Source: Rhodospirillales bacterium
GTDB taxonomy: Bacteria; Pseudomonadota; Alphaproteobacteria; Micavibrionales; Micavibrionaceae
Length of the DNA: 64,000 bases
Reading direction: 5' to 3'
Assembly: GCA_020638175.1 (NCBI GenBank)
Contig: JACKJA010000002.1
Span: 1,302,001 to 1,366,000 of the forward strand
Shown: positions 17,422 through 26,536 of the stretch, piece by piece
How positions within the stretch are numbered: position 1 is the stretch's first letter
How the letters are laid out: every line of letters begins with the position of its first letter
Program-made: the position numbers and the translations under genes
The notes under the pieces: generated by a model
What the model saw: only the letters and a program-made list of their open reading frames with translations
Databases searched by the model: none
Told to the model about the DNA's origin: nothing

Positions 17422-18559
17422 AGATCATACCCAAGTGCGCCCGTGGCGGCATATTGAACGCCGTAAAAGCCGTCAGATCATGGTGGGCAATGTCCCGGTC
17501 GGCGGTGATGCCCCGATTACGGTCCAGACCATGACCAACACCCTGACCTCGGACGTGCAGGCGACGATTAACCAGATCAAAGCCGCCGAAGCCGCCGGGG
17601 TGGACATTATTCGCGTGTCGTGCCCGGATGAAGAGTCCAGCGCGGCCCTGAAACACATTGTGCCAGCCGTAAACGTCCCGGTTGTGGCGGATATTCACTT
17701 CCACTATAAACGTGCGATCGAGGCCGCCCAAAACGGCGCGGCGTGCCTGCGGATCAATCCCGGCAACATCGGCAACGAACAGCGCGTCCGTGATGTGATT
17801 CAGGCCGCCAAGGATCATGGCTGCTCGATGCGGATTGGCGTGAATGCCGGGTCACTGGAACGGGATTTGCTGGAAAAATATGGGGAACCATGTCCCGATG
17901 CCATGCTGGAAAGCGCTCAGCGCCATATCCAGATCCTTGAGGATCACGATTTCTTTGATTTTAAAATATCGGTCAAGGCCTCTGACGTCTTTATGTCTGT
18001 GGCGGCCTATCAAATGTTGGCCGAGGCATGCGATTACCCGCTGCATCTGGGCATAACTGAGGCAGGTGGACTGACGACGGGGACGGTTAAATCCGCGATC
18101 GGGATCGGCAACCTACTCTGGGCGGGGATCGGCGATACCATCCGCGTGTCGCTCTCGGCCGATGTAACGGAAGAAGTCAAAGTCGGTTTTGAAATCCTGA
18201 AGTCATTGGGCCTGCGTCACCGCGGCGTCAATGTGATTTCCTGTCCGTCCTGCGCGCGCCAGAATTTCGATGTGATCGGCACGGTATCCAAACTGGAAGA
18301 ACGCCTGTCGCACATTTCCACGCCCATGACGCTTTCCGTGATCGGCTGCGTCGTCAACGGCCCTGGCGAAGCGCTGATGACCGATATCGGCCTGACCGGC
18401 GGTGGATCGGGAACGCACCAGATTTACCTGTCCGGCGATAAAGCCCACCGCCTGAAAGAAGGTGACGAAAGCATCATCGACCACCTCGTCCGCATGGTAG
18501 AGGACAAAGCCGCTGAAATCGAAGCGCATAAAGAAGCGCATAAAGAAGCCGCGGAATAA
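17414..18559 (+). CDS. ispG: 4-hydroxy-3-methylbut-2-enyl diphosphate synthase (flavodoxin)
   Basis: 381 residues. Fe-S enzyme of the MEP isoprenoid pathway. The start region RRKSRQIMVGNVPVGGDAPI, the barrel block VADIHFHYKRAIEAA, and the C-terminal 4Fe-4S ligands in SCPSCARQNFD and VIGCVVNGPGEA are intact. ATG 17414 is taken because AGGAG lies six bases upstream and the following residues match the family; frames reaching further upstream only read through the RodZ-like gene. The C-terminus ends in a repeated EAHKEAHKEA stretch that looks like a small local duplication. Confidence 0.95.
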   Translation: MSKDHTQVRPWRHIERRKSRQIMVGNVPVGGDAPITVQTMTNTLTSDVQATINQIKAAEAAGVDIIRVSCPDEESSAALKHIVPAVNVPVVADIHFHYKRAIEAAQNGAACLRINPGNIGNEQRVRDVIQAAKDHGCSMRIGVNAGSLERDLLEKYGEPCPDAMLESAQRHIQILEDHDFFDFKISVKASDVFMSVAAYQMLAEACDYPLHLGITEAGGLTTGTVKSAIGIGNLLWAGIGDTIRVSLSADVTEEVKVGFEILKSLGLRHRGVNVISCPSCARQNFDVIGTVSKLEERLSHISTPMTLSVIGCVVNGPGEALMTDIGLTGGGSGTHQIYLSGDKAHRLKEGDESIIDHLVRMVEDKAAEIEAHKEAHKEAAE

Positions 18560-18560
18560 G

Positions 18561-19067
18561 ATGAGCTTTGTCGAGCGCGCCGAGCTGATTATCAACACGA
18601 TCGAATATCTGACGATTGCCACGGTCTGCCCGGATGGCACGCCTTGGAATTCACCGGTTTATACCTCGTTTGATGAAAACCTGAACTTTCATTGGAAATC
18701 ATGGACGGAAAATCAGCACTCCCGGAACATCGGTGCGGGTGCGACCGTATTTACGGTGATCTATGATAGCCGGGCCAAGGCGGGAGAGGGCGAAGGCGTG
18801 TTCATGAAAGGATTTGCCCGGCCTTTGATGGCGGAGGATGAAGCGGAAATCCGCCATGCCTATGACCTTTCGGTCCGCCGTGCGGGGCGTTCGGCCTCGA
18901 CGTGCGATAGCCTGATAGAAGGCAATCCTCGCCGGGTTTATAAATTCACACCTTCACAAATCTGGATGAATGACGGCAGCACCAAAAATGGAAGCTTCAT
19001 TGACGTCCGCCATGAACTCGATATAGAAATGCTGAAAAAAGAAATTCAGCAATATATTCCGGAATAA
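18561..19067 (+). CDS. Pyridoxamine 5'-phosphate oxidase-fold protein
   Basis: 168 residues. The N-terminal half has the split-barrel flavin-binding pattern: EYLTIATVCPDGTPWNSPVYTS, then LNFHWKSWTENQHSRNI and VFTVIYDSR. The family includes pyridoxamine oxidases and F420- or FMN-binding proteins that reduce small molecules; the C-terminal residues needed for a true PdxH are not evident, so the substrate is open. The ATG lies one base after the ispG stop, and prfA follows after six bases, so it is co-transcribed with both. It is an extra gene in an otherwise conserved ispG-prfA-prmC neighbourhood. Confidence 0.75.
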   Translation: MSFVERAELIINTIEYLTIATVCPDGTPWNSPVYTSFDENLNFHWKSWTENQHSRNIGAGATVFTVIYDSRAKAGEGEGVFMKGFARPLMAEDEAEIRHAYDLSVRRAGRSASTCDSLIEGNPRRVYKFTPSQIWMNDGSTKNGSFIDVRHELDIEMLKKEIQQYIPE

Positions 19068-19073
19068 AAAAGA

Positions 19074-20138
19074 ATGTCCCTTTTGGCAAAATTACAACCA
19101 CTCAAAGCCCGGCACGAAGAACTCGCGGCGCTGATGAGCGCGGGCGGCCTGTCCGGCGATCAATTTACAAAGCTTTCCATGGAGTATGCCGAACTTTCGC
19201 CCGTGGTAGAAGCCGTCGATGCCTATGATAAAGCGCTGCAGGAACGCGAAGGTCTGGAAGACATGCTCGCCGATCCGGAAATGAAGGCGATGGCCGAGGA
19301 CGATATGCGGGCGCTGGATAAGCGCATCCCGCAGCTGGAAGAACAAATCAAACTGGCACTGATCCCTAAGGATGAGGCTGACGCCAAAAACGCGATCCTC
19401 GAAATCCGTGCCGGGACCGGGGGGGACGAAGCGGCCCTGTTCGCAGGAGACCTGCTGGAAATGTATAAAGGCTACGCCGGGGCAAGAAGCTGGAAATTCG
19501 AAGTGGTCGAAGCGTCAATCAGTGATATTGGCGGGTATAAGGAAGTGATTGTCCAGATTCAGGGCACCAACGTTTTCGAGCGGTTGAAATACGAATCCGG
19601 GGTACACAGGGTACAGCGTGTCCCCAAAACCGAATCCGGCGGCCGGATCCATACCTCTGCGGCGACAGTGGCGGTGCTGCCGGAAGCCGAAGACGTTGAT
19701 GTGCATATTGATGAAAAGGATCTGCGGATCGATACCTACCGTTCCCAGGGCGCAGGGGGGCAGCACGTCAACACGACGGACAGTGCTGTACGTATTACTC
19801 ATATTCCCACAGGGATCGTCGTGGAAATGCAGGAAGAACGCTCACAGCACAAGAACAAGGATAAGGCCATGAGCATGCTGCGGACACGCATTTATGATGC
19901 GGAACGCCAGCGTCTGGCCGACGAGCGGGCCGCTGACCGGAAATCGCAGGTCGGGTCCGGCGACCGTTCGGAACGTATCCGGACCTATAACTACCCGCAA
20001 TCCCGTGTCACCGATCACCGGATCAACCTGACGCTCTATAAGCTGGATGAAGTAATCGCCGGGGAGGCGCTCGATGAGATCGTCGAGCAACTGATCGCTG
20101 AAGATCACGCCGAACGCCTGGCTGAAATGGAGTTTTAA
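19074..20138 (+). CDS. prfA: Peptide chain release factor 1
   Basis: 354 residues. Releases finished proteins at UAA and UAG. The catalytic GGQ loop is RSQGAGGQHVNTTDSAVRI (about 225-243), and the stop-codon recognition region with HRVQRVPKTESGGRIHTS is intact. The GGQ loop is the target of the methyltransferase PrmC, whose gene comes next after a three-base gap. The length is normal. Confidence 0.96.
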   Translation: MSLLAKLQPLKARHEELAALMSAGGLSGDQFTKLSMEYAELSPVVEAVDAYDKALQEREGLEDMLADPEMKAMAEDDMRALDKRIPQLEEQIKLALIPKDEADAKNAILEIRAGTGGDEAALFAGDLLEMYKGYAGARSWKFEVVEASISDIGGYKEVIVQIQGTNVFERLKYESGVHRVQRVPKTESGGRIHTSAATVAVLPEAEDVDVHIDEKDLRIDTYRSQGAGGQHVNTTDSAVRITHIPTGIVVEMQEERSQHKNKDKAMSMLRTRIYDAERQRLADERAADRKSQVGSGDRSERIRTYNYPQSRVTDHRINLTLYKLDEVIAGEALDEIVEQLIAEDHAERLAEMEF

Positions 20139-20141
20139 ACG

Positions 20142-20999
20142 ATGTCACAAGGTACGATCAGAGAGCTTTATCTGGAACTGCGCGACAAGTTGCGGCAGTC
20201 GGGGATCTATACGGCCGATGTCGAAGCTCGTGAGTTTATCAAGCATGCTGTCGAGGTTGCCGATATCGATATTATCGTCAGGTCGGATACGCCCATCGGC
20301 CAGGCAAAGAGAAACGAAATTGATAGCTGGTTAGCCCGCCGCCTGAAAGGCGAGCCGATCAGCCGCATCTTCGGTGAACGCGAATTCTGGGGGCTGCCGT
20401 TCAAAGTGACCCCGGATGTCCTGGATCCGCGCCCGGATACGGAAACGATTATCGAAGCGGCCCTGAAACGATTTCTGGGCGACCCGCCGGAAACGATTCT
20501 TGATATGGGTACGGGAACGGGCTGCATTATTATTTCATTATTGACCGAATGGCCGAAAGCCAGGGGCGTTGCTGTCGATGTTTGCGATAAGGCTCTGGCC
20601 GTAGCTAATGAGAACGCAAAACGGAATGGAACGGACAAACGTCTGAAGCTTGGGAAAAGCAATTGGGGCGAATCCATAAAAGGTAAATTCGACCTGATCG
20701 TTTCGAATCCTCCCTATATCACGAATCAGGAATGGGAGAATCTGGACGTTTCCGTGAAAAATTTCGATCCGATTCTGGCATTGAAGGGCGGCGAAGACGG
20801 TTTGGATTGTTACCGCACTATTGTTACGGAAACAAAAAAGCTGCTAAAACCTGATGGCGCGGCCTTTTTTGAAGTCGGGTTTTCGCAGGCCGATGATGTG
20901 GTGCGACTCGTGGAAGACTCTGGCCTTTGCTGCAAGGGCGTACATGCCGATATAGCAGGCATTCCGCGGGTTGTGGAAATCTCTTTTGGGGAAAAGTAA
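20142..20999 (+). CDS. prmC: Release factor glutamine methyltransferase
   Basis: 285 residues. Methylates the GGQ glutamine of release factors. An N-terminal helical domain (1-80) is followed by the methyltransferase domain with ILDMGTGTGCIIISLL (motif I) and the catalytic NPPY motif in LIVSNPPYITNQEW. Block GEREFWGLPFKVTPDVLDPRPDTE is typical of PrmC. It forms a tight pair with prfA. The 206 bases after its stop contain no gene. Confidence 0.94.
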   Translation: MSQGTIRELYLELRDKLRQSGIYTADVEAREFIKHAVEVADIDIIVRSDTPIGQAKRNEIDSWLARRLKGEPISRIFGEREFWGLPFKVTPDVLDPRPDTETIIEAALKRFLGDPPETILDMGTGTGCIIISLLTEWPKARGVAVDVCDKALAVANENAKRNGTDKRLKLGKSNWGESIKGKFDLIVSNPPYITNQEWENLDVSVKNFDPILALKGGEDGLDCYRTIVTETKKLLKPDGAAFFEVGFSQADDVVRLVEDSGLCCKGVHADIAGIPRVVEISFGEK

Positions 21000-21205
21000 T
21001 TTTTTTCTTGCCCCGGTTCTTGATCGTTCCGGTTGTCTCACGATACGGTCTAATCATTCACGACACAGTCGTAACGAACTTGTGACCCGAAACACTTTCT
21101 TGGGATATGTGTTTTTCGGCATAGGCGGCCTCTGGCCAAGTGTACGTGAATCAAGTAGAATGTACGTATGTCCAGTCAATTTGAAAAAGGTACAGGTGAT
21201 AGACA

Positions 21206-21595
21206 ATGAGACATGGAGCTTCAGGAAGAAGACAAAGAAACCGCGGCGGCCGCAGGGGCGGCAACAACCGCACACAGGTTTTTGACAGTAACGGCCCGGA
21301 CGTACGCATACGCGGCACGGCCCACCAGATTCAGGAAAAATACGTAGCGCTGGCCAAAGATGCTGCCGGTATGGGTGATCGAATCCTGGAGCAAAGCTAT
21401 TTGCAGCACGCTGAGCATTACCAGCGGATTATCAATAGCTGGGCTGAGGCAGAGGACTTTATCCGCGATGACGAGCCGTCTGAAAAGGCGCCGCAACGGT
21501 CACGGAAAGAAAAAGCAAAAGAAGATGATCTCGGACTGCCATCCAGCATCATTGGCGCTGAAACCTCAAAAGAGGTAACACTCGAAGACGCTTAG
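21206..21595 (+). CDS. DUF4167 domain protein
   Basis: 129 residues. The N-terminus is very basic and glycine-rich (GRRQRNRGGRRGGNNR), followed by the conserved DUF4167 core VFDSNGPDVRIRGTAHQIQEKY and LEQSYLQHAEHYQRIIN. The C-terminal third is charged and probably disordered. DUF4167 proteins are largely alphaproteobacterial and nearly always sit behind prfA-prmC, as here. Function is unknown; the basic tail suggests nucleic-acid binding. A hairpin terminator follows. Confidence 0.85.
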   Translation: MRHGASGRRQRNRGGRRGGNNRTQVFDSNGPDVRIRGTAHQIQEKYVALAKDAAGMGDRILEQSYLQHAEHYQRIINSWAEAEDFIRDDEPSEKAPQRSRKEKAKEDDLGLPSSIIGAETSKEVTLEDA

Positions 21596-21623
21596 ACAGA
21601 AAAGTTAAACCTGTACCTTAAGG

Positions 21624-21648
21624 AAAGCGGCCTGTGGGCCGCTTTTTT
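21624..21648 (+). terminator. Rho-independent terminator after the prfA-prmC-DUF4167 cluster
   Basis: The stem AAAGCGGCC with loop TGTG and complement GGCCGCTTT is followed by a T run (TTTTTTGC). It lies 28 bases after the DUF4167 stop and just upstream of the clpB promoter. Confidence 0.88.
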
Positions 21649-21664
21649 GCGTATGGTAACAAGG

Positions 21665-21694
21665 CTTGAATTTTAGGGCCTGCGGGTCCATTTT
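21665..21694 (+). promoter_or_regulatory. Sigma-32 (RpoH) type heat-shock promoter of clpB
   Basis: CTTGAA at 21665-21670 and TCCATTTT at 21687-21694, 16 bases apart, match the RpoH -35 (CTTGAA) and -10 (CCCATnT-like) pattern. The element is 26 bases before the clpB start. ClpB is a classical RpoH target, so sequence and context agree. Confidence 0.75.
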
Positions 21695-21719
21695 TATTCA
21701 TAGATCTAAACGGGATGGT

Positions 21720-24338
21720 ATGACTATGGACTTTGAACGCTTTACCGAAAAATCACGCGGGTTCCTGCAAAAGGCGCAGACGCTTGCCATGCGCCGGAAT
21801 AACCAGTCTCTGGAGCCGGAGCATCTGCTGCGCGTGATGCTGGATGACGAAGACGGGCTGGTGAAAAAGCTGGTCCAGGCGGCGGAAGGCGATGTTGACC
21901 GTCTGGGCAAGGATGTCGATGCGGCGCTGGCCAAAATCCCGGAAGTGACAGGCGGCGGCAGCGGCCTGCGTATTTCAACCGATCTGGCAAAAATTGTGGA
22001 TAACGCGTTGAATTTGGCGGAAAAAGCTGGGGATAAGTTTGTCACCGGTGAGCGGATTCTGCAGGCGATGAGCGTTGCCAAGGCTTCTGATATTGAAGGG
22101 ATCCTGCAGGGTGCCGGGATCACCCCGCAACGCCTGAACCAGGCCATCAACGACATGCGTAAGGGACGTACGGCCGATACGGCCACGGCGGAAGGCCAGT
22201 TTGACGCGCTGTCCAAATATGCCCGCGACCTGACCGAAGCGGCACAGGACGGCAAGCTGGACCCGGTCATTGGCCGGGACGAAGAGATTCGCCGCACGAT
22301 CCAGGTGCTCTCGCGCCGGACAAAGAACAACCCGGTGCTGATCGGGGAGCCGGGGGTAGGGAAGACCGCGATTGCGGAAGGGCTGGCCCTGCGCATCATT
22401 AACGGCGATGTCCCCGAAAGCCTGAAAGGCAAGAAGCTGATGGCGCTTGATCTTGGCGCGATGGTCGCCGGGGCGAAATTCCGCGGGGAATTCGAGGAGC
22501 GCCTGAAAGCGGTGCTGGACGAGATTCGCTCCTTTTCCGGTGAAATCGTCCTGTTCCTTGATGAAATGCATACGATTGTCGGAGCCGGCAAGGCGGACGG
22601 GGCGATGGATGCCTCGAATATGCTCAAACCCGCCCTGGCGCGCGGCGAACTGCATATGATCGGCGCCACGACGCTGGATGAATACCGCAAATATATCGAA
22701 AAGGACGCGGCCCTTGCCCGGCGCTTCCAGCCGGTCTTTATCGAAGAGCCGACGGTTGAAGACACGATCTCGATCCTGCGCGGCCTGAAAGAGAAATACG
22801 AAATGCATCACGGCGTCCGGATTACCGATTCCGCGATCGTGTCCGCCGCGACCTTATCGAACAGGTACATCACCGACCGTTTCCTGCCGGATAAGGCTAT
22901 CGACCTGATGGACGAAGCGGCCTCGCGGCTGCGGATGCAGGTTGATTCCAAGCCAGAGGAGGTTGATGAGCTTGACCGCCGCATCATGCAGCTCAAGATC
23001 GAGCGCGAGGCGCTGAAGAAGGAAGCACAGGACAAAGCCACCAAAGACCGCCTTGATAAGCTGGAAGCCGAACTGGACGAGCTGGAAAGCAAGGCCAGCG
23101 ATCTGACCGGCCAGTGGGAAGCGGAGAAAGAGAAGCTGCAATCCGGTCAGAAACTGACTGAAAAGCTGGATCAGGCGCGTATCGAGCTGGAACGCGCACA
23201 GCGCGCCGGGGACTGGACCAAAGCCGGGGAGCTGATGCATTCCACGATTCCCGATCTGGAGGAAAAGCTGGCCAAATCTGCGGAAATGCAGGGGCAGAAC
23301 CTGATTAACGAAGAAGTGACATCGGATGAGATCGCCGCCATCGTCAGCCGCTGGACCGGGATCCCGGTCGATAAGATGATGGAAGGGGAGCGCGAAAAGC
23401 TGCTCGGCATGGAAGATAAAATCCGCCAGCGGGTCGTCGGCCAGGATGCAGCCGTTCACGCGGTCGCCAACGCGATCCGCCGTTCCCGCGCGGGCTTGCA
23501 GGCCCCGAACCGCCCGATTGGATCATTCCTGTTCCTCGGCCCGACCGGGGTCGGGAAAACCGAGTTGACCAAAGCGCTGGCTGAATTCCTGTTCGATGAC
23601 GACAGTGCGATGGTCCGGATCGATATGTCCGAATATATGGAGAAACACTCCGTTGCCCGCATGATCGGCGCGCCGCCGGGCTATGTCGGTTATGATGAGG
23701 GCGGGGCCTTAACGGAAGCTGTAAGAAGAAGGCCGTATCAGGTTGTTTTATTTGATGAAATTGAAAAAGCGCACCCGGATGTTTTTAATATCCTGCTGCA
23801 GGTCCTCGATGATGGCCGCCTGACCGACGGGCAGGGGCGCACGGTTGATTTCTCCAATACCGTCCTGATTATGACTTCTAACCTGGGGGCGGAACATCTT
23901 GTGAATCAGCCCGAAGGCGAAGATGTCGAAGCCGTCCGGAACCAGGTGATGGATGTGGTCCGGTCTTCGTTCCGTCCGGAATTCCTCAACCGTCTTGATG
24001 AAATCCTGCTGTTCCGCCGCCTTGGCCGCGACCAGATGGCCGGGATCGTCGATATCCAGCTTAAATATCTGCGCGACCTGCTGGCGGACCGCCATATTAC
24101 GCTCAATCTGGATGACAAGGCGACCAAATGGCTTGCCGATAAGGGGTACGAGCCCGCTTATGGCGCAAGACCGCTGAAACGCGTGATCCAGTCCGAACTG
24201 CAAAACCGCCTGGCGGAACTGATCCTGGAGGGCACGATTGCCGACGGCGCGGCGGTAAGTGTCAGCGTCAAGGGCGATCATCTGGATTTCAAAATAGACG
24301 GACCGAAAGCCGGCAAAAAGGAACGCTCTGTGGCTTAA
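21720..24338 (+). CDS. clpB: ATP-dependent disaggregase ClpB
   Basis: 872 residues. Hsp100 chaperone that, with DnaK, pulls proteins from aggregates. The N-domain (about 1-145) is followed by AAA-1 with Walker A GEPGVGKTAIAEGLA and EMHTIVGAGKADG, the coiled-coil M-domain (about 400-525, rich in E, K, L and R), and AAA-2 with Walker A GPTGVGKTELTKAL and the arginine-finger region. The C-terminus has the D2 small domain (GYEPAYGARPLKRVIQ). ATG 21720 or ATG 21726 could start translation; 21720 has a weak GGGA nearby. A heat-shock promoter lies just upstream. Confidence 0.96.
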   Translation: MTMDFERFTEKSRGFLQKAQTLAMRRNNQSLEPEHLLRVMLDDEDGLVKKLVQAAEGDVDRLGKDVDAALAKIPEVTGGGSGLRISTDLAKIVDNALNLAEKAGDKFVTGERILQAMSVAKASDIEGILQGAGITPQRLNQAINDMRKGRTADTATAEGQFDALSKYARDLTEAAQDGKLDPVIGRDEEIRRTIQVLSRRTKNNPVLIGEPGVGKTAIAEGLALRIINGDVPESLKGKKLMALDLGAMVAGAKFRGEFEERLKAVLDEIRSFSGEIVLFLDEMHTIVGAGKADGAMDASNMLKPALARGELHMIGATTLDEYRKYIEKDAALARRFQPVFIEEPTVEDTISILRGLKEKYEMHHGVRITDSAIVSAATLSNRYITDRFLPDKAIDLMDEAASRLRMQVDSKPEEVDELDRRIMQLKIEREALKKEAQDKATKDRLDKLEAELDELESKASDLTGQWEAEKEKLQSGQKLTEKLDQARIELERAQRAGDWTKAGELMHSTIPDLEEKLAKSAEMQGQNLINEEVTSDEIAAIVSRWTGIPVDKMMEGEREKLLGMEDKIRQRVVGQDAAVHAVANAIRRSRAGLQAPNRPIGSFLFLGPTGVGKTELTKALAEFLFDDDSAMVRIDMSEYMEKHSVARMIGAPPGYVGYDEGGALTEAVRRRPYQVVLFDEIEKAHPDVFNILLQVLDDGRLTDGQGRTVDFSNTVLIMTSNLGAEHLVNQPEGEDVEAVRNQVMDVVRSSFRPEFLNRLDEILLFRRLGRDQMAGIVDIQLKYLRDLLADRHITLNLDDKATKWLADKGYEPAYGARPLKRVIQSELQNRLAELILEGTIADGAAVSVSVKGDHLDFKIDGPKAGKKERSVA

Positions 24339-24413
24339 GGCAAGCTTTCTCTTGGTCGGACAATATCTTGGTGGTACAGTTGTTCTGATTTTACTGGAAC
24401 ACCAACAAACCTG

Positions 24414-25148
24414 ATGAAGTTCGCCATGATACGCTTTTCTGTTTTGTCCCTGTCTGTTTTGCTTTTGTCGGCCTGTTCGACCGTGATTGATAAATCACAG
24501 CAGGAAGTCACCGTTGAAACACCCGGCGCGCATGAGGCGCTCTGTACGTTGGAAAACCGTGATTTGAAATACAAAATCCGGGCACCGAAAACGTTGACCA
24601 TCACCAAATCGAAAAAGCCGTTCAAATTGCGTTGTTTGGCGGCGGGCAACCGGGTGAAGGAAGTGGTCGTCGAGCCGACGATTAATGAAAACAGCCTAAG
24701 GATGAATGTGGCGAATGCCGGCATAGGGGCATTGGTCGATTATGAAACGGCCGCGATGTACCAGTTCCCGGACACGGTCGTTGTCGATTTCACGGATATC
24801 CCGGCAACGCCGATGCCTCTACCCGCGTACCAGAAATTCCTGAACGAAAACCCGTCCGTCATGGGGATGGAGGAATTCCGTCCGGGCCGCTCGGCGCTCC
24901 AGCGGGATCGTTATGAGCAAACACCGACCCTGCAGAGAATCGACCGCGAAGGGGAATTGATCGAACGGACTTCGGAAATGACAGAGGTTACGGGCGGTAG
25001 CTTTACCGTGCAGGGCGGGGAAGAAACGCCAGCGGCTAATGACTCCGAAGGTTTGACCCATTCCATGAACCCGCAGGTCTTCGATGTTCAGCGTGATTCG
25101 CAGGGCTATGAAATCCCGGCTACGATAACGCCGCCTTACGGGGAATGA
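24414..25148 (+). CDS. Putative lipoprotein of unknown function
   Basis: 244 residues. A signal with lipobox LLLSAC (cysteine at about residue 21) marks it as a lipoprotein. The next 120 residues look like a small beta-rich domain (TPGAHEALCTLENRDLKYKI, KKPFKLRCLAAGNRVKEVVVEP) with two cysteines that may pair, and with a glycine-rich helix NAGIGALVDYETAAMYQFP. This pattern resembles small outer-membrane lipoproteins with a glycine-zipper-like stretch. The C-terminal 100 residues are polar and probably disordered. No family is recognised with certainty. The stop overlaps the Mur ligase start (ATGA). Confidence 0.65.
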   Translation: MKFAMIRFSVLSLSVLLLSACSTVIDKSQQEVTVETPGAHEALCTLENRDLKYKIRAPKTLTITKSKKPFKLRCLAAGNRVKEVVVEPTINENSLRMNVANAGIGALVDYETAAMYQFPDTVVVDFTDIPATPMPLPAYQKFLNENPSVMGMEEFRPGRSALQRDRYEQTPTLQRIDREGELIERTSEMTEVTGGSFTVQGGEETPAANDSEGLTHSMNPQVFDVQRDSQGYEIPATITPPYGE

Positions 25149-26536
25149 GTAAGCAACCTGAAAACTATTTTTTGTGCGGGATCGGGGGCAGCGGCATGAG
25201 CGCGCTGGCTCTGTTGCTCCGGGCGCAGGGGCATGTTGTCAGCGGTTCAGATCGGGCGTATGACCGGGGCCAAAGTCCCGAAAAATTCAAATCATTGCAG
25301 GATAACGGGATAACGCTGTTTCCCCAGGACGGCAGCGGCATAACGGCCGATACCGGTCATCTGGTCGTCTCCAGCGCTGTTGAGGATACGATCCCCGATG
25401 TACGGGCGGCGCTGGATAAAGGCATTCCGGTTATCAAACGGGCCGAATTGCTGGCGGCGCTGTTTAATGCGGTGCCGATCAGTATCGGTATCGGCGGCAC
25501 CAGCGGCAAAACCACGGTGACGGCCATGACGGGGCATATTTTTCAAAAATGCGGCAAAGCGCCAACAATCGTCAATGGCGGCTTAATGCTGAATTTTTTA
25601 GATAAAAAGACACATACACCGACCAATTTGGTGATAAATGATAAAAAAAGTGACGTTTTTATCGCTGAATTGGACGAAAGTGACGGTTCAATCGCACTTT
25701 TTACCCCCTGTATAGCGGTTTTGAACAATGTAACGCTCGATCATAAACCCCTGAGTGAGCTAAGACCGCTGTTTCATGACTTTGTAAGCAAGGCCGGGCA
25801 GGGCGCGGTGATAAATCTGGATGACCCGGAAGCCGCGCAGTTAAAAGCTGTTCATCCGCAGACTGTTACTTACGGAATTGAAAACATCAACGCGGATTTG
25901 AATGCGGTGAATTTAAAGCCATCCCCCACCGGCATGGACTTTGAACTCGACGGCCAGCGTGTATCCCTGATCGTGCCGGGACGGCATAACGTATCGAACG
26001 CTCTGGCCGCGATCGCCGCCGCGCGGCTGACGGGGATTCCTGTGAAAGACGCCGCGCAGGCTATGGAGAGCTTTACGGGTGTTCATCGCCGTATGGAAGT
26101 CGTCGGGACGGCCAACGACATCACCGTCATTGACGATTTCGCCCATAACCCGGATAAGATCGCCGCGTCTCTGGCAACGTTGCGGGCATTTCCAGGGCGG
26201 ATTCTCGCCGTGTTTCAATCACATGGTTTCGGCCCGACAAAGTTATTGCGCGCCGGACTGGTGCAGGCCTTTGCGGAAGGGCTGGGGGACGATGATATTC
26301 TCTTGATGCCGGAAATTTATTATGCCGGCGGCACGGCTGACAAAGTCATCTCTGCCCGTGATATTATTGAGGACGTCAAAACAGCCGGCAAACAGGCGCA
26401 GTTTTTTGAAACCCGCGCGGAGATTATCCCGTTTCTGACAGAAGAAGCGCGACCGGGCGATCGCATCGTCATTATGGGCGCCCGTGACGATACCCTGACG
26501 GATTTTGCAGCGGCGATTTTAGCTCACGTCCGGTAA
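25145..26536 (+). CDS. Mur ligase family protein (MurC/Mpl-like)
   Basis: 463 residues. It has the three-domain Mur ligase layout: the N-terminal UDP-binding fold starting YFLCGIGGSGMSALALLL, the central ATP-binding domain with P-loop GIGGTSGKTTVTAMTG and the metal or carbamate region ELDESDGS, and the C-terminal domain with TGVHRRMEVVGTANDITVIDDFAHNPDKI. The sequence is closest in style to MurC and Mpl. It is not in a dcw cluster, so it is more likely a second ligase such as a murein tripeptide recycling ligase or a MurC paralogue. A convergent aminopeptidase overlaps its end by 13 bases, which would fit peptide recycling. Confidence 0.78.
   Translation: MSKQPENYFLCGIGGSGMSALALLLRAQGHVVSGSDRAYDRGQSPEKFKSLQDNGITLFPQDGSGITADTGHLVVSSAVEDTIPDVRAALDKGIPVIKRAELLAALFNAVPISIGIGGTSGKTTVTAMTGHIFQKCGKAPTIVNGGLMLNFLDKKTHTPTNLVINDKKSDVFIAELDESDGSIALFTPCIAVLNNVTLDHKPLSELRPLFHDFVSKAGQGAVINLDDPEAAQLKAVHPQTVTYGIENINADLNAVNLKPSPTGMDFELDGQRVSLIVPGRHNVSNALAAIAAARLTGIPVKDAAQAMESFTGVHRRMEVVGTANDITVIDDFAHNPDKIAASLATLRAFPGRILAVFQSHGFGPTKLLRAGLVQAFAEGLGDDDILLMPEIYYAGGTADKVISARDIIEDVKTAGKQAQFFETRAEIIPFLTEEARPGDRIVIMGARDDTLTDFAAAILAHVR

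Noticed and set aside
20999..21205. Repeated TGTACGT words in the prmC-DUF4167 gap as a riboswitch
   Set aside because: The repeats are short and no aptamer core known to me is visible; an ordinary promoter region is more likely.
21698..22765. Minus-strand ORF of 355 codons
   Set aside because: It is antisense to the well-supported clpB gene and is rich in Ser and Arg with no motif.
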